Positions 5,489 through 5,973 of a stretch of 5,973 nucleotides of DNA are shown here, piece after piece (the stretch's first letter is position 1; each line of letters starts with the position of its first letter). The position numbers and the translations under genes are program-made. The stretch comes from Actinomycetota bacterium. GTDB taxonomy: Bacteria > Actinomycetota > Actinomycetes > Actinomycetales > Microbacteriaceae. Location: NCBI GenBank assembly GCA_009704155.1, contig WLES01000058.1:1-5973 (forward strand). The letters run 5' to 3'. The notes under the pieces are model-generated. The model saw only the letters and a program-made list of their open reading frames with translations. It ran no database searches and was not told the DNA's origin.

Positions 5489-5973
5489 ATGATTACCCCA
5501 CTCGACAACGGACGTTTCCGCGAGCGCCTGCGCGCGATGGAGCCCACGATCGGAATTTTCGCTGGGCTGGGTTCTCCGATGGCGGCTGAGGTTGCCGCGG
5601 CGTCTGGCGTTGACTGGGTGCTTGTCGACTGTGAACACGGTGCAGTCTCCGACGACGTTGTTTCGGCAACGGTGGTGGCGACCGGAGGTTACGGAGTACC
5701 GACGCTCGTTCGGGTCGAATCAGCTGAGCACATTCGTATTGGACGAGCGCTCGACGCTGGCGCTGCCGGAGTAATGATCCCCCGCTCAGATTCCGCTGAC
5801 CACGTCCGCTCGGTCATTCGACACTTCGATTACCCGCCGGTGGGTGACCGTGGCGTCGCAACGTATAACCGAGCAGCGCGCTGGGGCATGGACATCGATG
5901 CCGTGACCGGTGACCGCCGCGCAGCGGCGGTCATCCAAATCGAGACACGTGGTGCGCTGAACGATGTTGACGA
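5489..5973 (+). CDS. HpcH/HpaI-family aldolase, 3' end outside the window
   Basis: The first 161 residues of a class II (metal-dependent) aldolase of the HpcH/HpaI/citrate-lyase-beta family are present. Full members have roughly 250-270 residues, so about 60 percent is visible. By comparison with E. coli HpaI, VDCEHG holds the catalytic His50, TLVRVES holds Arg75, and QIETRGA holds the metal ligand Glu152. The GDRGVATYNRAARWG stretch (119-133) matches the family's G-x-RG-x-x-x-x-x-R-x-x-x-W/Y region. The second metal ligand (Asp in GPxDLS) lies beyond the edge. Such enzymes cleave hydroxy-keto acids to pyruvate (or a similar keto acid) plus an aldehyde. The ATG is two bases after the iolD stop and no ribosome site precedes it, pointing to coupled translation. 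The true substrate is unknown. Confidence 0.93.
   Translation, partial: MITPLDNGRFRERLRAMEPTIGIFAGLGSPMAAEVAAASGVDWVLVDCEHGAVSDDVVSATVVATGGYGVPTLVRVESAEHIRIGRALDAGAAGVMIPRSDSADHVRSVIRHFDYPPVGDRGVATYNRAARWGMDIDAVTGDRRAAAVIQIETRGALNDVD

Overview
The window looks like chromosomal DNA of a moderately GC-rich actinobacterium. Microbacteriaceae or a relative is my best guess. The evidence is a neighbouring tRNA-Asp/tRNA-Phe pair (a common actinobacterial arrangement), strong C/G third-position preference, a PaiB-like flavoprotein and an actinobacterial-looking IolD. No transposase, integrase, phage gene, CRISPR array or rRNA is visible. All protein genes and both tRNAs are on the + strand, and no stretch over 300 bases lacks a gene.

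Layout. Positions 6-211 hold tRNA-Asp(GTC) and tRNA-Phe(GAA), each followed by a terminator-like hairpin. At 263-1342 is a membrane-anchored or secreted protein with a helical, coiled-coil-like N-terminal half, a Pro/Thr/Ser/Gly linker and a C-terminal HExxH...ExxAD domain, read as an uncharacterised zinc metalloprotease. At 1376-1999 is a PaiB-family FMN-binding protein. These two genes lack a Shine-Dalgarno sequence. Both have a -10-like hexamer ending exactly six bases before the start codon, which suggests leaderless mRNAs.

From 2048 to the end is a tight catabolic operon. It encodes an NAD(P)-dependent aldehyde dehydrogenase, an IolD-type ThDP enzyme (cyclic trione/dione hydrolase of inositol catabolism) and an HpcH/HpaI-family aldolase cut by the window edge. 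A plausible promoter (TCGACA, 17-base spacer, TACCGT with TGn) lies at 1986-2014, at the end of the paiB-like gene. The aldehyde dehydrogenase and iolD have good ribosome sites; the aldolase starts two bases after the iolD stop and is probably translationally coupled.

How the operon may work (inference): IolD opens a cyclic polyol-derived dione, the aldolase splits an acyclic keto acid, and the dehydrogenase oxidises a released aldehyde. In the standard inositol pathway the last steps use a kinase (IolC), a fructose-bisphosphate-type aldolase (IolJ) and the CoA-acylating semialdehyde dehydrogenase IolA/MmsA. Here the dehydrogenase is not MmsA-like and the aldolase is from another family. The operon may therefore be a variant inositol or cyclitol route; the genes beyond the right edge would decide this.
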